Of a DNA stretch of 64,000 nt, positions 23,432 through 32,048 are shown piece by piece. Below the pieces are notes generated by a model that worked only from the letters and a program-made list of their open reading frames with translations, did not search any database and was not told where the DNA came from. Where the stretch lies: positions 620,001-684,000 of the forward strand of contig NZ_JBIQOI010000001.1 of the NCBI RefSeq assembly GCF_044197065.1, in the 5' to 3' direction. The DNA is from Kluyvera ascorbata_C. Lineage in GTDB: Bacteria; Pseudomonadota; Gammaproteobacteria; Enterobacterales; Enterobacteriaceae. The first letter of the stretch is position 1. The number at the start of each line of letters is the position of its first letter. A program made the translations under genes and the position numbers.

Positions 23432-24718
23432 ATGGCACAAGTCATTAATACCAACAGCCTCTCGCTGATCACTCAGAACAACATCAACAAGAACCAGTCT
23501 GCTCTGTCCAGTTCTATCGAGCGTCTGTCTTCTGGCTTGCGTATCAACAGCGCGAAGGATGACGCAGCGGGTCAGGCGATTGCTAACCGTTTCACCTCCA
23601 ACATTAAAGGCCTGACTCAGGCAGCACGTAACGCCAACGACGGTATCTCCGTTGCGCAGACCACTGAAGGTGCGCTGTCTGAAATCAACAACAACTTACA
23701 GCGTATCCGTGAACTGACCGTACAGGCTTCTACCGGTACTAACTCCGATTCTGACCTGTCTTCTATCCAGGACGAAATCAAATCCCGTCTGGACGAAATT
23801 GACCGTGTATCCGGCCAGACCCAGTTCAACGGCGTGAACGTGTTGGCTAAAGACGGCAAAATGAACATCCAGGTTGGTGCGAATGATGGGCAAACTATCA
23901 CGATCGATCTTAAGAAAATTGATTCAAGTACTTTGAATCTGAGTTCATTCGATGCCACTAAACTTGGTAGCAGTGTTGCAAATGGCAGTACTATCAATGT
24001 AAAAATTGCCACTGCTGATGCCACCTTTACCGATGGTGGAACTGCATCCACGTCCACCACTTTATCGCTTACGACATTAAATGGTAAAGATTACGTATTC
24101 GATTCAGCTGCAAATTCAGGTGCAGGTGAATACTATGATGCGAAAGTTGACAGTACTAGTGGTACCATTAGTTTCGACTCAGCGGCAGCTACTACCGACG
24201 ATGTAACCACTACAGCACCTACAACTGTAGCAACTGTAGGTAAAGACTTGAAGGTTGATACAAGTGCGCTGAATTCGAATCAGTCCTTAGTTCAGTATAA
24301 AGATGCTAGCGGCAACGCTGCATACATAGTAAAAACGACGGACACAACCACCAATACTTCTACCTACAATACTGCTGATATCGATGGTTCCACTGGTAAA
24401 TTGTCTGTAGGTACTGATACAGCAGCACCGAGCAATCTCACCGCAGATCCGTTAAAAGCACTTGATGATGCAATTGCATCGGTTGACAAATTCCGTTCTT
24501 CTCTGGGTGCCGTGCAGAACCGTCTGGATTCCGCAGTAACCAACCTGAATAACACCACCACCAACCTGTCTGAAGCGCAGTCCCGTATTCAGGACGCCGA
24601 CTATGCGACCGAAGTGTCCAACATGTCTAAAGCGCAGATCATTCAGCAGGCCGGTAACTCCGTGCTGGCAAAAGCGAACCAGGTTCCACAGCAGGTTCTG
24701 TCTCTGCTGCAGGGCTAA
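23432..24718 (+). CDS. fliC: FliC, phase-1-type flagellin
   Basis: A 428-residue flagellin, shorter than the roughly 500 of E. coli K-12. The D0/D1 ends are highly conserved (AQVINTNSLSLITQNN at the start, QVPQQVLSLLQG at the end). The TLR5-recognised stretch QRIRELTVQA is at about 90-99. The middle (about 155-345) is Thr/Ser/Asp rich, has no Cys and uses AT-richer codons than the ends, typical of exchanged H-antigen domains. It forms the filament and is regulated by FliA from 23329-23355. Confidence 0.97.
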   Translation: MAQVINTNSLSLITQNNINKNQSALSSSIERLSSGLRINSAKDDAAGQAIANRFTSNIKGLTQAARNANDGISVAQTTEGALSEINNNLQRIRELTVQASTGTNSDSDLSSIQDEIKSRLDEIDRVSGQTQFNGVNVLAKDGKMNIQVGANDGQTITIDLKKIDSSTLNLSSFDATKLGSSVANGSTINVKIATADATFTDGGTASTSTTLSLTTLNGKDYVFDSAANSGAGEYYDAKVDSTSGTISFDSAAATTDDVTTTAPTTVATVGKDLKVDTSALNSNQSLVQYKDASGNAAYIVKTTDTTTNTSTYNTADIDGSTGKLSVGTDTAAPSNLTADPLKALDDAIASVDKFRSSLGAVQNRLDSAVTNLNNTTTNLSEAQSRIQDADYATEVSNMSKAQIIQQAGNSVLAKANQVPQQVLSLLQG

Positions 24719-24734
24719 TCGCTCTCAATCTGAC

Positions 24735-24760
24735 AAACCCCGCCTCGGCGGGGTTTTTTT
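24735..24760 (+). terminator. fliC terminator
   Basis: Stem AACCCCGCC-TC-GGCGGGGTT followed by a run of T. Confidence 0.9.
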
Positions 24761-24882
24761 GTTGCTGAAATTTCACTTACTCCGCAAATAACCCCACATT
24801 TCTCCCACTGTTCCATCGATTAAAATGGCTATAGAAACGGATAATCGTGCCGATAACTCATATTAATGCAGGGCTGTTTATC

Positions 24883-25602
24883 GTGAATTCAATGTATACC
24901 GCTGAAGGTGTAATGGATAAACACTCGCTATGGCAACGCTATGTGCCGCTGGTGCGACACGAAGCGCTGCGCCTTCAGGTGCGTTTGCCGGCGAGCGTGG
25001 AACTGGACGATCTGCTCCAGGCGGGCGGTATCGGCTTATTGAACGCAGTTGAACGCTATGACGCTCTGCAAGGTACGGCATTTACGACTTACGCAGTGCA
25101 ACGCATCCGTGGGGCGATGCTGGACGAATTACGCAGCCGAGATTGGGTACCGCGTAGCGTCCGGCGGAACGCGCGTGAAGTTGCACAGACGTTGGGACAG
25201 CTAGAGCAGGAACTGGGACGAAACGCGACCGAAACCGAAGTCGCGCAGCGACTGGGGATCGCGATTGAAGAATACCGTCAGGTGCTGTTGGATACCAATA
25301 ACAGCCAGCTTTTCTCCTACGATGAGTGGCGAGAAGAGTATGGCGACAGCATCGAGTTGGTGACGGAAGAGAATCAACACGAAAACCCACTGCATCAACT
25401 ACTGGAAGGCGATCTTCGCCATCGCGTGATGGAAGCTATTGAGGCTCTGCCAGAGCGCGAGAAGTTGGTGTTAACCCTCTATTACCAGGAAGAGCTGAAC
25501 CTCAAAGAGATCGGCGCGGTACTGGAAGTCGGGGAGTCGCGCGTCAGCCAACTGCACAGCCAGGCCATTAAGCGTCTGCGCATAAAGCTGGGTAAGTCGT
25601 AG
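24883..25602 (+). CDS. fliA: FliA, flagellar sigma factor (sigma-28)
   Basis: A 239-residue protein from GTG 24883 (GTGAATTCAATGTATACC), the start used in E. coli. The ribosome site is poor. An in-frame upstream extension to 24847 does not resemble the family. Region 2 (ELDDLLQAGGIGLLNAVERYD), region 3 and region 4 helix-turn-helix (NLKEIGAVLEVGESRVSQLHS) are all present. FliA transcribes class III genes such as fliC and fliD and is held by FlgM until the hook is complete. fliZ follows. Confidence 0.96.
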   Translation: MNSMYTAEGVMDKHSLWQRYVPLVRHEALRLQVRLPASVELDDLLQAGGIGLLNAVERYDALQGTAFTTYAVQRIRGAMLDELRSRDWVPRSVRRNAREVAQTLGQLEQELGRNATETEVAQRLGIAIEEYRQVLLDTNNSQLFSYDEWREEYGDSIELVTEENQHENPLHQLLEGDLRHRVMEAIEALPEREKLVLTLYYQEELNLKEIGAVLEVGESRVSQLHSQAIKRLRIKLGKS

Positions 25603-25667
25603 GTTGGAGTAACGTTAAGTTTCGCCAAAAATGCCGCATTATGTAATGAGAACCCGGAGTTATCATA

Positions 25668-26213
25668 ATGATGCAGGTAAAAAGACGGCCATTAAGCCGC
25701 TATCTCAAAGACTTTAAACACAGCGAAACGCATTGCGCCCAGTGTCACAAACTGCTCGACCGTATCACCTTAGTGCGTCAGGGCGTGATCGTGAATAAAA
25801 TCGCTATCTCCCGCCTGGATACGCTGATGGATGACAACGCGTGGCAGCAGGAACGTAGCGCCTGGTCAGCGCTATGCCGCTTCTGCGGCGATCTGCACTG
25901 TAAAGAGCAGAGTGCCTTCTTCAATATCATCGGCTTTAAACAATATCTCCTCGAACAAACGGACATGAGCGCGGGTACCGTCCGCGAATACGTCGTGCGC
26001 CTGCGTCGTCTTGGCAACCATTTCGTCGACCAACAGGTTCCGCAATCGATGCTGCTTGAGCGTCATGCGGATGAAAAACTGGAGGCCTGGCTGCCGGATA
26101 CCAGCACCAACAATTATCGTATTGCCTTGCGTAAATACCTGCGTTTTCAGCGTCACCTACCGCTGAACAGCGAGCAAAATTTCGCAGACTGTGAAACCTC
26201 TGATATATATTAA
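25668..26213 (+). CDS. fliZ: FliZ, regulator of the motility/RpoS balance
   Basis: A 181-residue protein beginning MMQVKRRPLSRYLKDFKHSE and ending TSDIY, as in E. coli. It contains a tyrosine-recombinase-like N-terminal (SAM-like) fold with Cys pairs (CAQCHK, CRFCGDLHC). FliZ antagonises RpoS-dependent promoters in E. coli and stabilises FlhD4C2 action in Salmonella. The stretch between residues 125 and 175 is less conserved than the rest. It follows fliA by 65 bp. Confidence 0.95.
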   Translation: MMQVKRRPLSRYLKDFKHSETHCAQCHKLLDRITLVRQGVIVNKIAISRLDTLMDDNAWQQERSAWSALCRFCGDLHCKEQSAFFNIIGFKQYLLEQTDMSAGTVREYVVRLRRLGNHFVDQQVPQSMLLERHADEKLEAWLPDTSTNNYRIALRKYLRFQRHLPLNSEQNFADCETSDIY

Positions 26214-26299
26214 ATTGGAATAAGATGTATCTCATGGGTGTTTGTCATTGAGGACGAACAGTTTACACTACGAAAAAAGTGATGCTTTTCGGGGGTATA

Positions 26300-27100
26300 A
26301 TGAAACTGAAGTTTCTGGGTCGTCAGGCGCTGATGGGCGTAATGGCCGTGGCGCTGGTTGCTGGCGCAAGCGTACAGGCGTTCGCTGCTGAGAATTTATT
26401 AAACCAGGTGAAAGAACGCGGCACGCTGCGCGTTGGCCTGGAAGGCACTTATCCTCCGTTCAGTTTCCAGGGCGATGACGGTAAGTTGACCGGCTTTGAA
26501 GTGGAGTTTGCCAATGAACTGGCAAAACACCTGGGCGTTAAGGCTGACCTCAAACCGACCAAGTGGGATGGGATGCTGGCGTCGCTCGATTCAAAACGTA
26601 TCGACGTGGTGATTAACCAGGTGACGATTTCTCCTGAGCGTCAGAAGAAATATGACTTCTCCACTCCGTACACCATCTCCGGTATTCAGGCGCTGGTGAA
26701 AAAGGGCAGTGAAGATACCATCAAAACCACGGCTGACCTGAAAGGTAAAAAGGTCGGCGTGGGTCTGGGGACCAACTACGAAGAGTGGCTGCGTAAAAAC
26801 GTCCAGGGCGTCGATATTCGTACCTATGATGATGACCCAACAAAATACCAGGACCTGCGCGTAGGCCGTATCAACGCGATTCTGGTTGACCGTCTGGCAG
26901 CGTTGGATTTGGTGAAGAAAACCAACAATACGCTGGCTGTTGCGGGTGATGCATTCTCCCGTCAGGAATCTGGTGTGGCGCTGCGTAAAGGCAACGAAGA
27001 CCTGCTGAAAGCGATTGATGGTGCCATCGATGCCATGCATAAAGACGGTAGCCTGAAAGCACTGTCTGAAAAATGGTTCGGGGCAGACGTGACAGAATAA
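26300..27100 (+). CDS. tcyJ: TcyJ (FliY), periplasmic cystine-binding protein
   Basis: A 266-residue protein from ATG 26300 (MKLKFLGRQALMGVMAV) with a signal peptide cut near residue 29 (QAFA). The type-II periplasmic-binding fold shows GTYPPFSFQGDDGKLTGFEV and VINQVTISPER. It delivers L-cystine (and lanthionine or diaminopimelate analogues) to TcyLN. A terminator-like hairpin after the gene gives it higher expression than downstream genes. The older name fliY comes from its location. Confidence 0.96.
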   Translation: MKLKFLGRQALMGVMAVALVAGASVQAFAAENLLNQVKERGTLRVGLEGTYPPFSFQGDDGKLTGFEVEFANELAKHLGVKADLKPTKWDGMLASLDSKRIDVVINQVTISPERQKKYDFSTPYTISGIQALVKKGSEDTIKTTADLKGKKVGVGLGTNYEEWLRKNVQGVDIRTYDDDPTKYQDLRVGRINAILVDRLAALDLVKKTNNTLAVAGDAFSRQESGVALRKGNEDLLKAIDGAIDAMHKDGSLKALSEKWFGADVTE

Positions 27101-27112
27101 TCGTCATGCTTT

Positions 27113-27143
27113 AAAAAAGGCGCTGATAGAGCGCCTTTTTTTA
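27113..27143 (+). terminator. Terminator/attenuator after tcyJ
   Basis: AAAAAAGGCGCT-gata-GAGCGCCTTTTTTT, a compact GC stem with A and T runs on both sides. Confidence 0.85.
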
Positions 27144-27181
27144 TTTAGGGCGCATAATAAAAACAAGACTAAGGAGATGCT

Positions 27182-28168
27182 ATGTCACTACAAAATTTAA
27201 CCCGTTTTCCACGCTTGGAATTTATTGGTGCGCCGACGCCGCTGGAATATCTGCCGCGCTTCTCTGATTACATCGGGCGCGATATTTTTATCAAACGCGA
27301 TGACGTCACGCCGATGGCGATGGGCGGGAACAAGCTGCGTAAGCTGGAATTTCTTGCCGCCGATGCGCTGCGCGAAGGCGCGGATACGCTGGTGACTGCC
27401 GGGGCGATTCAGTCTAACCATGTGCGTCAGACGGCGGCGGTCGCGGCGAAGCTTGGCCTGCACTGCGTGGCGCTGCTGGAAAATCCAATGGGCACAACGG
27501 CGGAAAACTACCTCAGCAACGGCAACCGCCTGTTGCTGGATCTGTTTAACACTCAGGTTGAAATGTGCGACGCGCTGACCGACCCCAATACCCAGCTCGC
27601 CGAGCTTGCTACGCGCCTTGAAGCGCAGGGTTTTCGTCCTTACGTCATCCCAGTGGGTGGGTCAAACGCACTGGGAGCGTTGGGCTACGTTGAAAGCGCG
27701 CTGGAGATTGCCCAGCAGTGCGAAGGGGCGGTTTCCATTTCATCCGTGGTGGTAGCCTCCGGCAGCGCGGGGACGCATGCGGGTCTGGCGGTAGGGCTGG
27801 AACAGCTAATGCCAGAAGCTGAGCTGATTGGCGTGACGGTCTCACGCAAAGTGGCGGATCAGCTGCCGAAAGTGGTAACGCTCCAGCAGGAAATTGCCCA
27901 TAGCCTTGCGCTGACGGCCAAAGCGCCTATTACGCTGTGGGATGACTATTTCGCGCCAGGCTACGGCATTCCTAATGATGACGGCATGGAAGCGGTCAAG
28001 CTGTTGGCACGCCTGGAAGGCATTCTGCTGGACCCGGTTTATACCGGCAAAGCGATGGCCGGGCTGATTGACGGCATTAATCAGAAGCGCTTTAAAGACG
28101 AAGGGCCGATTCTGTTTATCCATACCGGCGGTGCGCCTGCACTCTTTGCCTATCATCCTCACATTTAA
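27182..28168 (+). CDS. dcyD: DcyD, D-cysteine desulfhydrase
   Basis: A 328-residue PLP enzyme of the tryptophan-synthase-beta fold. The PLP lysine lies in GGNKLRKLEFL (about residue 53) and a glycine-rich phosphate loop is seen near 190-200 (VASGSAGTHAG). It splits D-cysteine into pyruvate, ammonia and H2S, and may release sulfur from imported cystine analogues. AAGGAG lies at 27171-27176. It is part of the tcyJ-dcyD-tcyL-tcyN cluster. Confidence 0.96.
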   Translation: MSLQNLTRFPRLEFIGAPTPLEYLPRFSDYIGRDIFIKRDDVTPMAMGGNKLRKLEFLAADALREGADTLVTAGAIQSNHVRQTAAVAAKLGLHCVALLENPMGTTAENYLSNGNRLLLDLFNTQVEMCDALTDPNTQLAELATRLEAQGFRPYVIPVGGSNALGALGYVESALEIAQQCEGAVSISSVVVASGSAGTHAGLAVGLEQLMPEAELIGVTVSRKVADQLPKVVTLQQEIAHSLALTAKAPITLWDDYFAPGYGIPNDDGMEAVKLLARLEGILLDPVYTGKAMAGLIDGINQKRFKDEGPILFIHTGGAPALFAYHPHI

Positions 28169-28181
28169 ATAGAACGCGCTC

Positions 28182-28850
28182 ATGCAAGAAAGTATTCAAC
28201 TGGTTATCGATTCCGCGCCGTATCTGCTCAAAGGTGCGGTCTTCACGCTACAGCTTAGTATCGGCGGGATGTTTTTCGGCCTGATCCTGGGCTTCATTCT
28301 CGCGCTGATGCGCCTTTCATCCATCGCCCCCATCCGCTGGCTGGCGCGCTGCTATATCTCGATTTTTCGCGGTACACCGCTGATTGCGCAGCTGTTTATG
28401 ATCTACTACGGCCTGCCGCAGTTTGGTATTGAGCTGGACCCTATTCCATCGGCGATGATTGGCCTGTCGCTCAACACGGCGGCCTATGCAGCAGAAACGC
28501 TGCGTGCGGCCATATCGTCGATTGATAAGGGACAATGGGAAGCTGCGGCCAGTATCGGGATGACGCCATGGCAGACCATGCGTCGTGCGATTTTGCCGCA
28601 GGCCGCGCGCGTGGCGCTGCCGCCGCTGTCGAACAGTTTTATCAGTCTGGTGAAGGATACGTCTCTGGCGGCCACCATTCAGGTGCCGGAACTGTTCCGT
28701 CAGGCGCAGCTGATTACCTCGCGTACGCTGGAAGTGTTCACCATGTATCTGGCCGCGTCGCTGATTTACTGGGTGATGGCGACGGTGCTGTCGGCGCTGC
28801 AGAACTATTTTGAAAACCAGCTTAACCGCCAGGAGCGAGATCCAAAATGA
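28182..28850 (+). CDS. tcyL: TcyL (YecS), cystine ABC transporter permease
   Basis: A 222-residue permease of the HisM/GlnP class with about five membrane helices and the EAA loop (EAAASIGMTPWQTMRRAILPQA) near residue 130. It forms the channel for cystine with ATPase TcyN. The stop overlaps the tcyN start by four bases (ATGA). Confidence 0.96.
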   Translation: MQESIQLVIDSAPYLLKGAVFTLQLSIGGMFFGLILGFILALMRLSSIAPIRWLARCYISIFRGTPLIAQLFMIYYGLPQFGIELDPIPSAMIGLSLNTAAYAAETLRAAISSIDKGQWEAAASIGMTPWQTMRRAILPQAARVALPPLSNSFISLVKDTSLAATIQVPELFRQAQLITSRTLEVFTMYLAASLIYWVMATVLSALQNYFENQLNRQERDPK

Positions 28851-29599
28851 GTGCAATTGAAGTCAAAAACCTGGTGAAGAAATTCCACGGCCAGACGGTG
28901 CTGCACGGGATCGACCTGGAAGTGAAAGAGGGCGAAGTGGTGGCGATTATCGGGCCGAGCGGTTCGGGAAAAACCACGCTGCTGCGCAGTATCAACCTAC
29001 TGGAAGTGCCGGAAAGCGGGACGATCCGGGTCGGTGACATGACCATTGATGCCGCACGACCGCTTAGCCAGCAAAAAGGGCTGATTCGTCGTCTGCGTCA
29101 GCACGTGGGGTTTGTGTTCCAGAACTTCAATTTGTTCCCGCATCGGACGGTGCTGGAGAACATTATTGAAGGACCGGTGATTGTGAAGGGCGAAGCGAAA
29201 GCGGAAGCCATTGCCAGAGCGCGCGAGCTGCTTGGCAAAGTGGGGCTCTCTGGTAAAGAAGAGAGCTACCCGCGTCGTCTTTCTGGCGGGCAGCAGCAGC
29301 GCGTTGCCATCGCGCGGGCGCTGGCGATGCGGCCTGATGTTATTCTGTTTGATGAGCCAACCTCCGCTCTAGACCCTGAACTGGTCGGCGAGGTGCTGAA
29401 TACCATCCGTGCGCTGGCTGAAGAGAAGCGCACCATGGTTATCGTCACACACGAGATGAGCTTTGCCCGTGATGTGGCTGACCGCGCCATCTTTATGGAT
29501 CAGGGCCGCGTGGTTGAGCAGGGGGAAGCGAAAGCCCTGTTTGCCAATCCGCAGCAGGCGCGTACGCGCCAGTTCCTGGAAAAATTCCTCATGCAGTAA
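28847..29599 (+). CDS. tcyN: TcyN (YecC), cystine ABC transporter ATPase
   Basis: A 250-residue ATPase: Walker A GPSGSGKTTL (about 36-45), Q-loop FQNFNLFPH, signature LSGGQQQR, Walker B VILFDEPTSALD and switch His in VTHEM. It drives cystine uptake with TcyL/TcyJ. It ends the operon and is followed by a 13-bp perfect stem (29606-29640). Confidence 0.97.
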   Translation: MSAIEVKNLVKKFHGQTVLHGIDLEVKEGEVVAIIGPSGSGKTTLLRSINLLEVPESGTIRVGDMTIDAARPLSQQKGLIRRLRQHVGFVFQNFNLFPHRTVLENIIEGPVIVKGEAKAEAIARARELLGKVGLSGKEESYPRRLSGGQQQRVAIARALAMRPDVILFDEPTSALDPELVGEVLNTIRALAEEKRTMVIVTHEMSFARDVADRAIFMDQGRVVEQGEAKALFANPQQARTRQFLEKFLMQ

Positions 29600-29605
29600 C
29601 GTTAA

Positions 29606-29654
29606 CCGCACGTGTTCATCGAGAATGTGAACACGTGCGGAATGACTTTTTTTT
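29606..29654 (+). terminator. Terminator after tcyN
   Basis: CCGCACGTGTTCA / TGAACACGTGCGG, 13 perfect pairs with a 9-nt loop. A run of T starts 6 nt after the stem, so termination could be incomplete. Confidence 0.75.
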
Positions 29655-29917
29655 CGTCGCAAATGATGAATGCGAACGATTAGCGCCGTTTTAATGAAAA
29701 ATTTTACTTAAGTGTACTTAATCAATAGGTAGATTTTATGTCGCCTGTTGAACGTGAAAATAGCCTGGCAGCAGTAATTCTGCGCCATCCGTTGCAGAAA
29801 TAGGGCAAATTAGGATTATTTTGCCGAAGCGTGATATTTTATACATATAAATAAGATTTATGTGTTAGGTTTCTGTATTCATAAAAATGATTATTGATCA
29901 GGGGGTTTCTCGTAGTT
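29655..29917. other. sdiA upstream region
   Basis: AT-rich DNA with an inverted repeat TTAAGT-GT-ACTTAA at 29707-29720 and a 21-codon frame at 29738-29803. The remainder, including TATACAT/ATAAAT stretches near 29840-29860, looks like promoter sequence for sdiA. No larger gene is seen. Confidence 0.5.
29738..29803 (+). CDS. Possible 21-residue small protein upstream of sdiA
   Basis: ATG 29738 to TAG 29801 encodes MSPVERENSLAAVILRHPLQ plus Lys. The upstream TAGGTAG is a weak ribosome site. I recognise no family. It could be a small protein, a leader peptide for sdiA, or chance. Confidence 0.25.
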   Translation: MSPVERENSLAAVILRHPLQK

Positions 29918-30640
29918 ATGGGAGACGATGATTTTTTCAGCTGGCGGCGGGAAATGCTGCAACTTTTCCAGGCAGCCTCGGCAAGCGACCAGATATATGC
30001 GCTCTTACAGCAGCAAACTGAATATCTGGAATATGATTTCTTCGCCTTGTGCGTTCGCCATCCGGTACCTTTTACCCGGCCCAGAATATCGGTGTTCACC
30101 ACCTATCCTGATGCCTGGATGTCGCATTATAAGTCGGCAAACTATATGGCTATCGATCCGGTACTGAAGCCGGATAACTTCTCACTGGGCCATCTGCGCT
30201 GGAATGACGAGCTGTTCAGCGATGCTCAGGAATTGTGGAATGCCGCGCGTAATCACGGCCTGCAAACCGGTGCGACACAGTGTCTGATGTTACCAAACCA
30301 TGCGCATGGTTTCCTGTCGGTATCACGTACGCGCGTGGCGCGTCATCCTCGTGATGAAGATGAAATAGCGCTACGATTGCAAATATTGCTGGAAATGAGC
30401 CTGCTGGCATTATTACGCGTCGAAGACGAAATGGTCATGCCGCGGGAAATGAAATTCAGTAAACGGGAATTAGAAATTCTGAAATGGACGGCAGAAGGAA
30501 AAACGTCAGCGGAGATTTCGATTATTCTGGCGATATCGGAGAATACGGTAAATTTCCATCAGAAGAACATGCAGAAGAAATTTAATGCGCCTAATAAAAC
30601 GCAGATTGCCTGCTATGCGGCGGCGATTGGATTGATCTGA
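29918..30640 (+). CDS. sdiA: SdiA, LuxR-type acyl-homoserine-lactone receptor
   Basis: A 240-residue protein from ATG 29918 (GGGGG about 12 nt upstream), the E. coli length. The N-terminal autoinducer-binding domain keeps Tyr63, Trp67 and Asp80, the ligand-contact residues of SdiA. The C-terminal LuxR helix-turn-helix contains WTAEGKTSAEIS and SENTVNFHQKNMQKK. The genome has no visible LuxI here, so it would sense AHLs from other species. The N-terminal domain is more diverged from E. coli than the HTH. Confidence 0.95.
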   Translation: MGDDDFFSWRREMLQLFQAASASDQIYALLQQQTEYLEYDFFALCVRHPVPFTRPRISVFTTYPDAWMSHYKSANYMAIDPVLKPDNFSLGHLRWNDELFSDAQELWNAARNHGLQTGATQCLMLPNHAHGFLSVSRTRVARHPRDEDEIALRLQILLEMSLLALLRVEDEMVMPREMKFSKRELEILKWTAEGKTSAEISIILAISENTVNFHQKNMQKKFNAPNKTQIACYAAAIGLI

Positions 30641-30670
30641 TTCGTTCCTGCGTTCTGCGTGCCAGACGGC

Positions 30671-30706
30671 AAACCGGCTGTAAGCAGTGATGCTACAGCC
30701 GGTTTT
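30671..30706. terminator. Bidirectional terminator between sdiA and yecF
   Basis: AAACCGGCTGTA / TACAGCCGGTTT, 12 perfect pairs, with T and A runs at the ends. Confidence 0.85.
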
Positions 30707-30709
30707 AGA

Positions 30710-30934
30710 TTACTGGCGGTAAGCTTGTTTAATTTGCTTAACGGTGCTGGAAAATACGGCAGCCTGAGCTTCATCTTCTAACTGCGCAATTTGCTTTTCC
30801 ATTTTAATAATCACGCGTCCCGCGTCCGCTTGACCCATCGCTTGCAGCATCAGCGTCAGCATTGCCTTCAGGCAGGACAGCTCCTGGGCCAGATTTTGAT
30901 TATTTTCTGCAGTGGAAAAATCAGGTGTGCTCAT
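30710..30934 (-). CDS. yecF: YecF, small conserved protein (DUF2594)
   Basis: A 74-residue helical protein (MSTPDFSTAENNQNLAQELS) recognisable as YecF. Function unknown. It converges on sdiA and diverges from uvrY, as in E. coli. Confidence 0.9.
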   Translation of the reverse strand: MSTPDFSTAENNQNLAQELSCLKAMLTLMLQAMGQADAGRVIIKMEKQIAQLEDEAQAAVFSSTVKQIKQAYRQ

Positions 30935-31391
30935 TTATTGCCTCGTACAATTTCTGCGCATTATGCGCGATCCGGATGATGAAAGCGGCGCAGTATACCA
31001 CAAGCGAAGAGAAAAAAAGGAGTGCCTGTTTTTTGCGCGCTGCTCAGAGCTGATATTAATTATTATTTAAAGTTTTGAAGACAGTCGGTTAGCGACGAAT
31101 TGTTTAAATATGGTTCCTTCGTCGTTAATTGTTGTTACATATTATAGGGGCTATTTATCAAATATACGACAAAGCGCCTGTTTACTCCGTTTATTGTTAC
31201 CGACATACTGATTTTGACGCAGGGCATCCTATTGTTTTTTAGGTCTTTCCAGTGTCTGTACACGAATATTTCCAAAAACGAGATCGAAATCCATGCTCTG
31301 GCATTTTTAGACTTTCACAGTTGATATAAAACCCGGTAGTATGGACAAATTAAGATGTAGTAGCGTTATCCCTATTCTGGAGATTATTCCT
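30935..31391. other. yecF-uvrY intergenic region
   Basis: 457 bp, AT-rich, with no gene I can support. A TATAAT-like stretch (CCCTATAATATG) near 31160 could be a uvrY promoter; in E. coli uvrY is activated by SdiA. The open frame from 31341 belongs to the uvrY leader. Confidence 0.5.
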
Positions 31392-32048
31392 TTGATCAAC
31401 GTCCTTCTTGTTGATGACCACGAACTGGTGCGCGCAGGGATACGACGCATTCTCGAAGATATAAAAGGCATTAGAGTGACCGGCGAAGCCAACTGTGGGG
31501 AAGATGCGGTGAAGTGGTGCCGTGCCAACCCGGTAGACGTTGTGCTGATGGATATGAATATGCCGGGCATCGGTGGCCTGGAAGCCACGCGCAAGATTGC
31601 GCGTTCCGCCGTCGACACCAAAGTCATCATGTTAACCGTACACACAGAAAACCCACTACCGGCAAAAGTCATGCAGGCGGGGGCCGCTGGCTACCTGAGC
31701 AAAGGTGCTGCACCGCAAGAGGTGGTCAACGCCATTCGTTCCGTGTTCTCCGGGCAGCGTTATATTGCTTCGGATATCGCCCAGCAGATGGCGCTGAGCC
31801 AGATTGAACCTGAAAAGACCGAATCGCCTTTCGCCAGTTTGTCTGAACGTGAATTGCAGATTATGCTGATGATCACTAAAGGCCAGAAGGTGAACGAGAT
31901 TTCAGAACAGTTGAGTCTGAGTCCTAAAACGGTCAACAGCTATCGCTATCGTATGTTTAGCAAATTGAACATACACGGTGATGTTGAGCTGACGCACCTG
32001 GCAATTCGCCATGGCCTTTGCAATGCGGAGTCGTTAGCAAGTCAGTGA
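31392..32048 (+). CDS. uvrY: UvrY, response regulator of BarA
   Basis: A 218-residue protein if it starts at TTG 31392, the unusual start used in E. coli, after GGAG at 31379-31382. The ATG at 31341 would add 17 unrelated residues. The receiver domain has acidic residues Asp8/Asp9, phospho-acceptor Asp54 and Lys104. The C-terminal LuxR HTH holds QKVNEISEQLSLSPKTVNSY. UvrY activates csrB and csrC, relieving CsrA effects on motility and biofilm. The stop overlaps the uvrC GTG start. Confidence 0.96.
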   Translation: MINVLLVDDHELVRAGIRRILEDIKGIRVTGEANCGEDAVKWCRANPVDVVLMDMNMPGIGGLEATRKIARSAVDTKVIMLTVHTENPLPAKVMQAGAAGYLSKGAAPQEVVNAIRSVFSGQRYIASDIAQQMALSQIEPEKTESPFASLSERELQIMLMITKGQKVNEISEQLSLSPKTVNSYRYRMFSKLNIHGDVELTHLAIRHGLCNAESLASQ

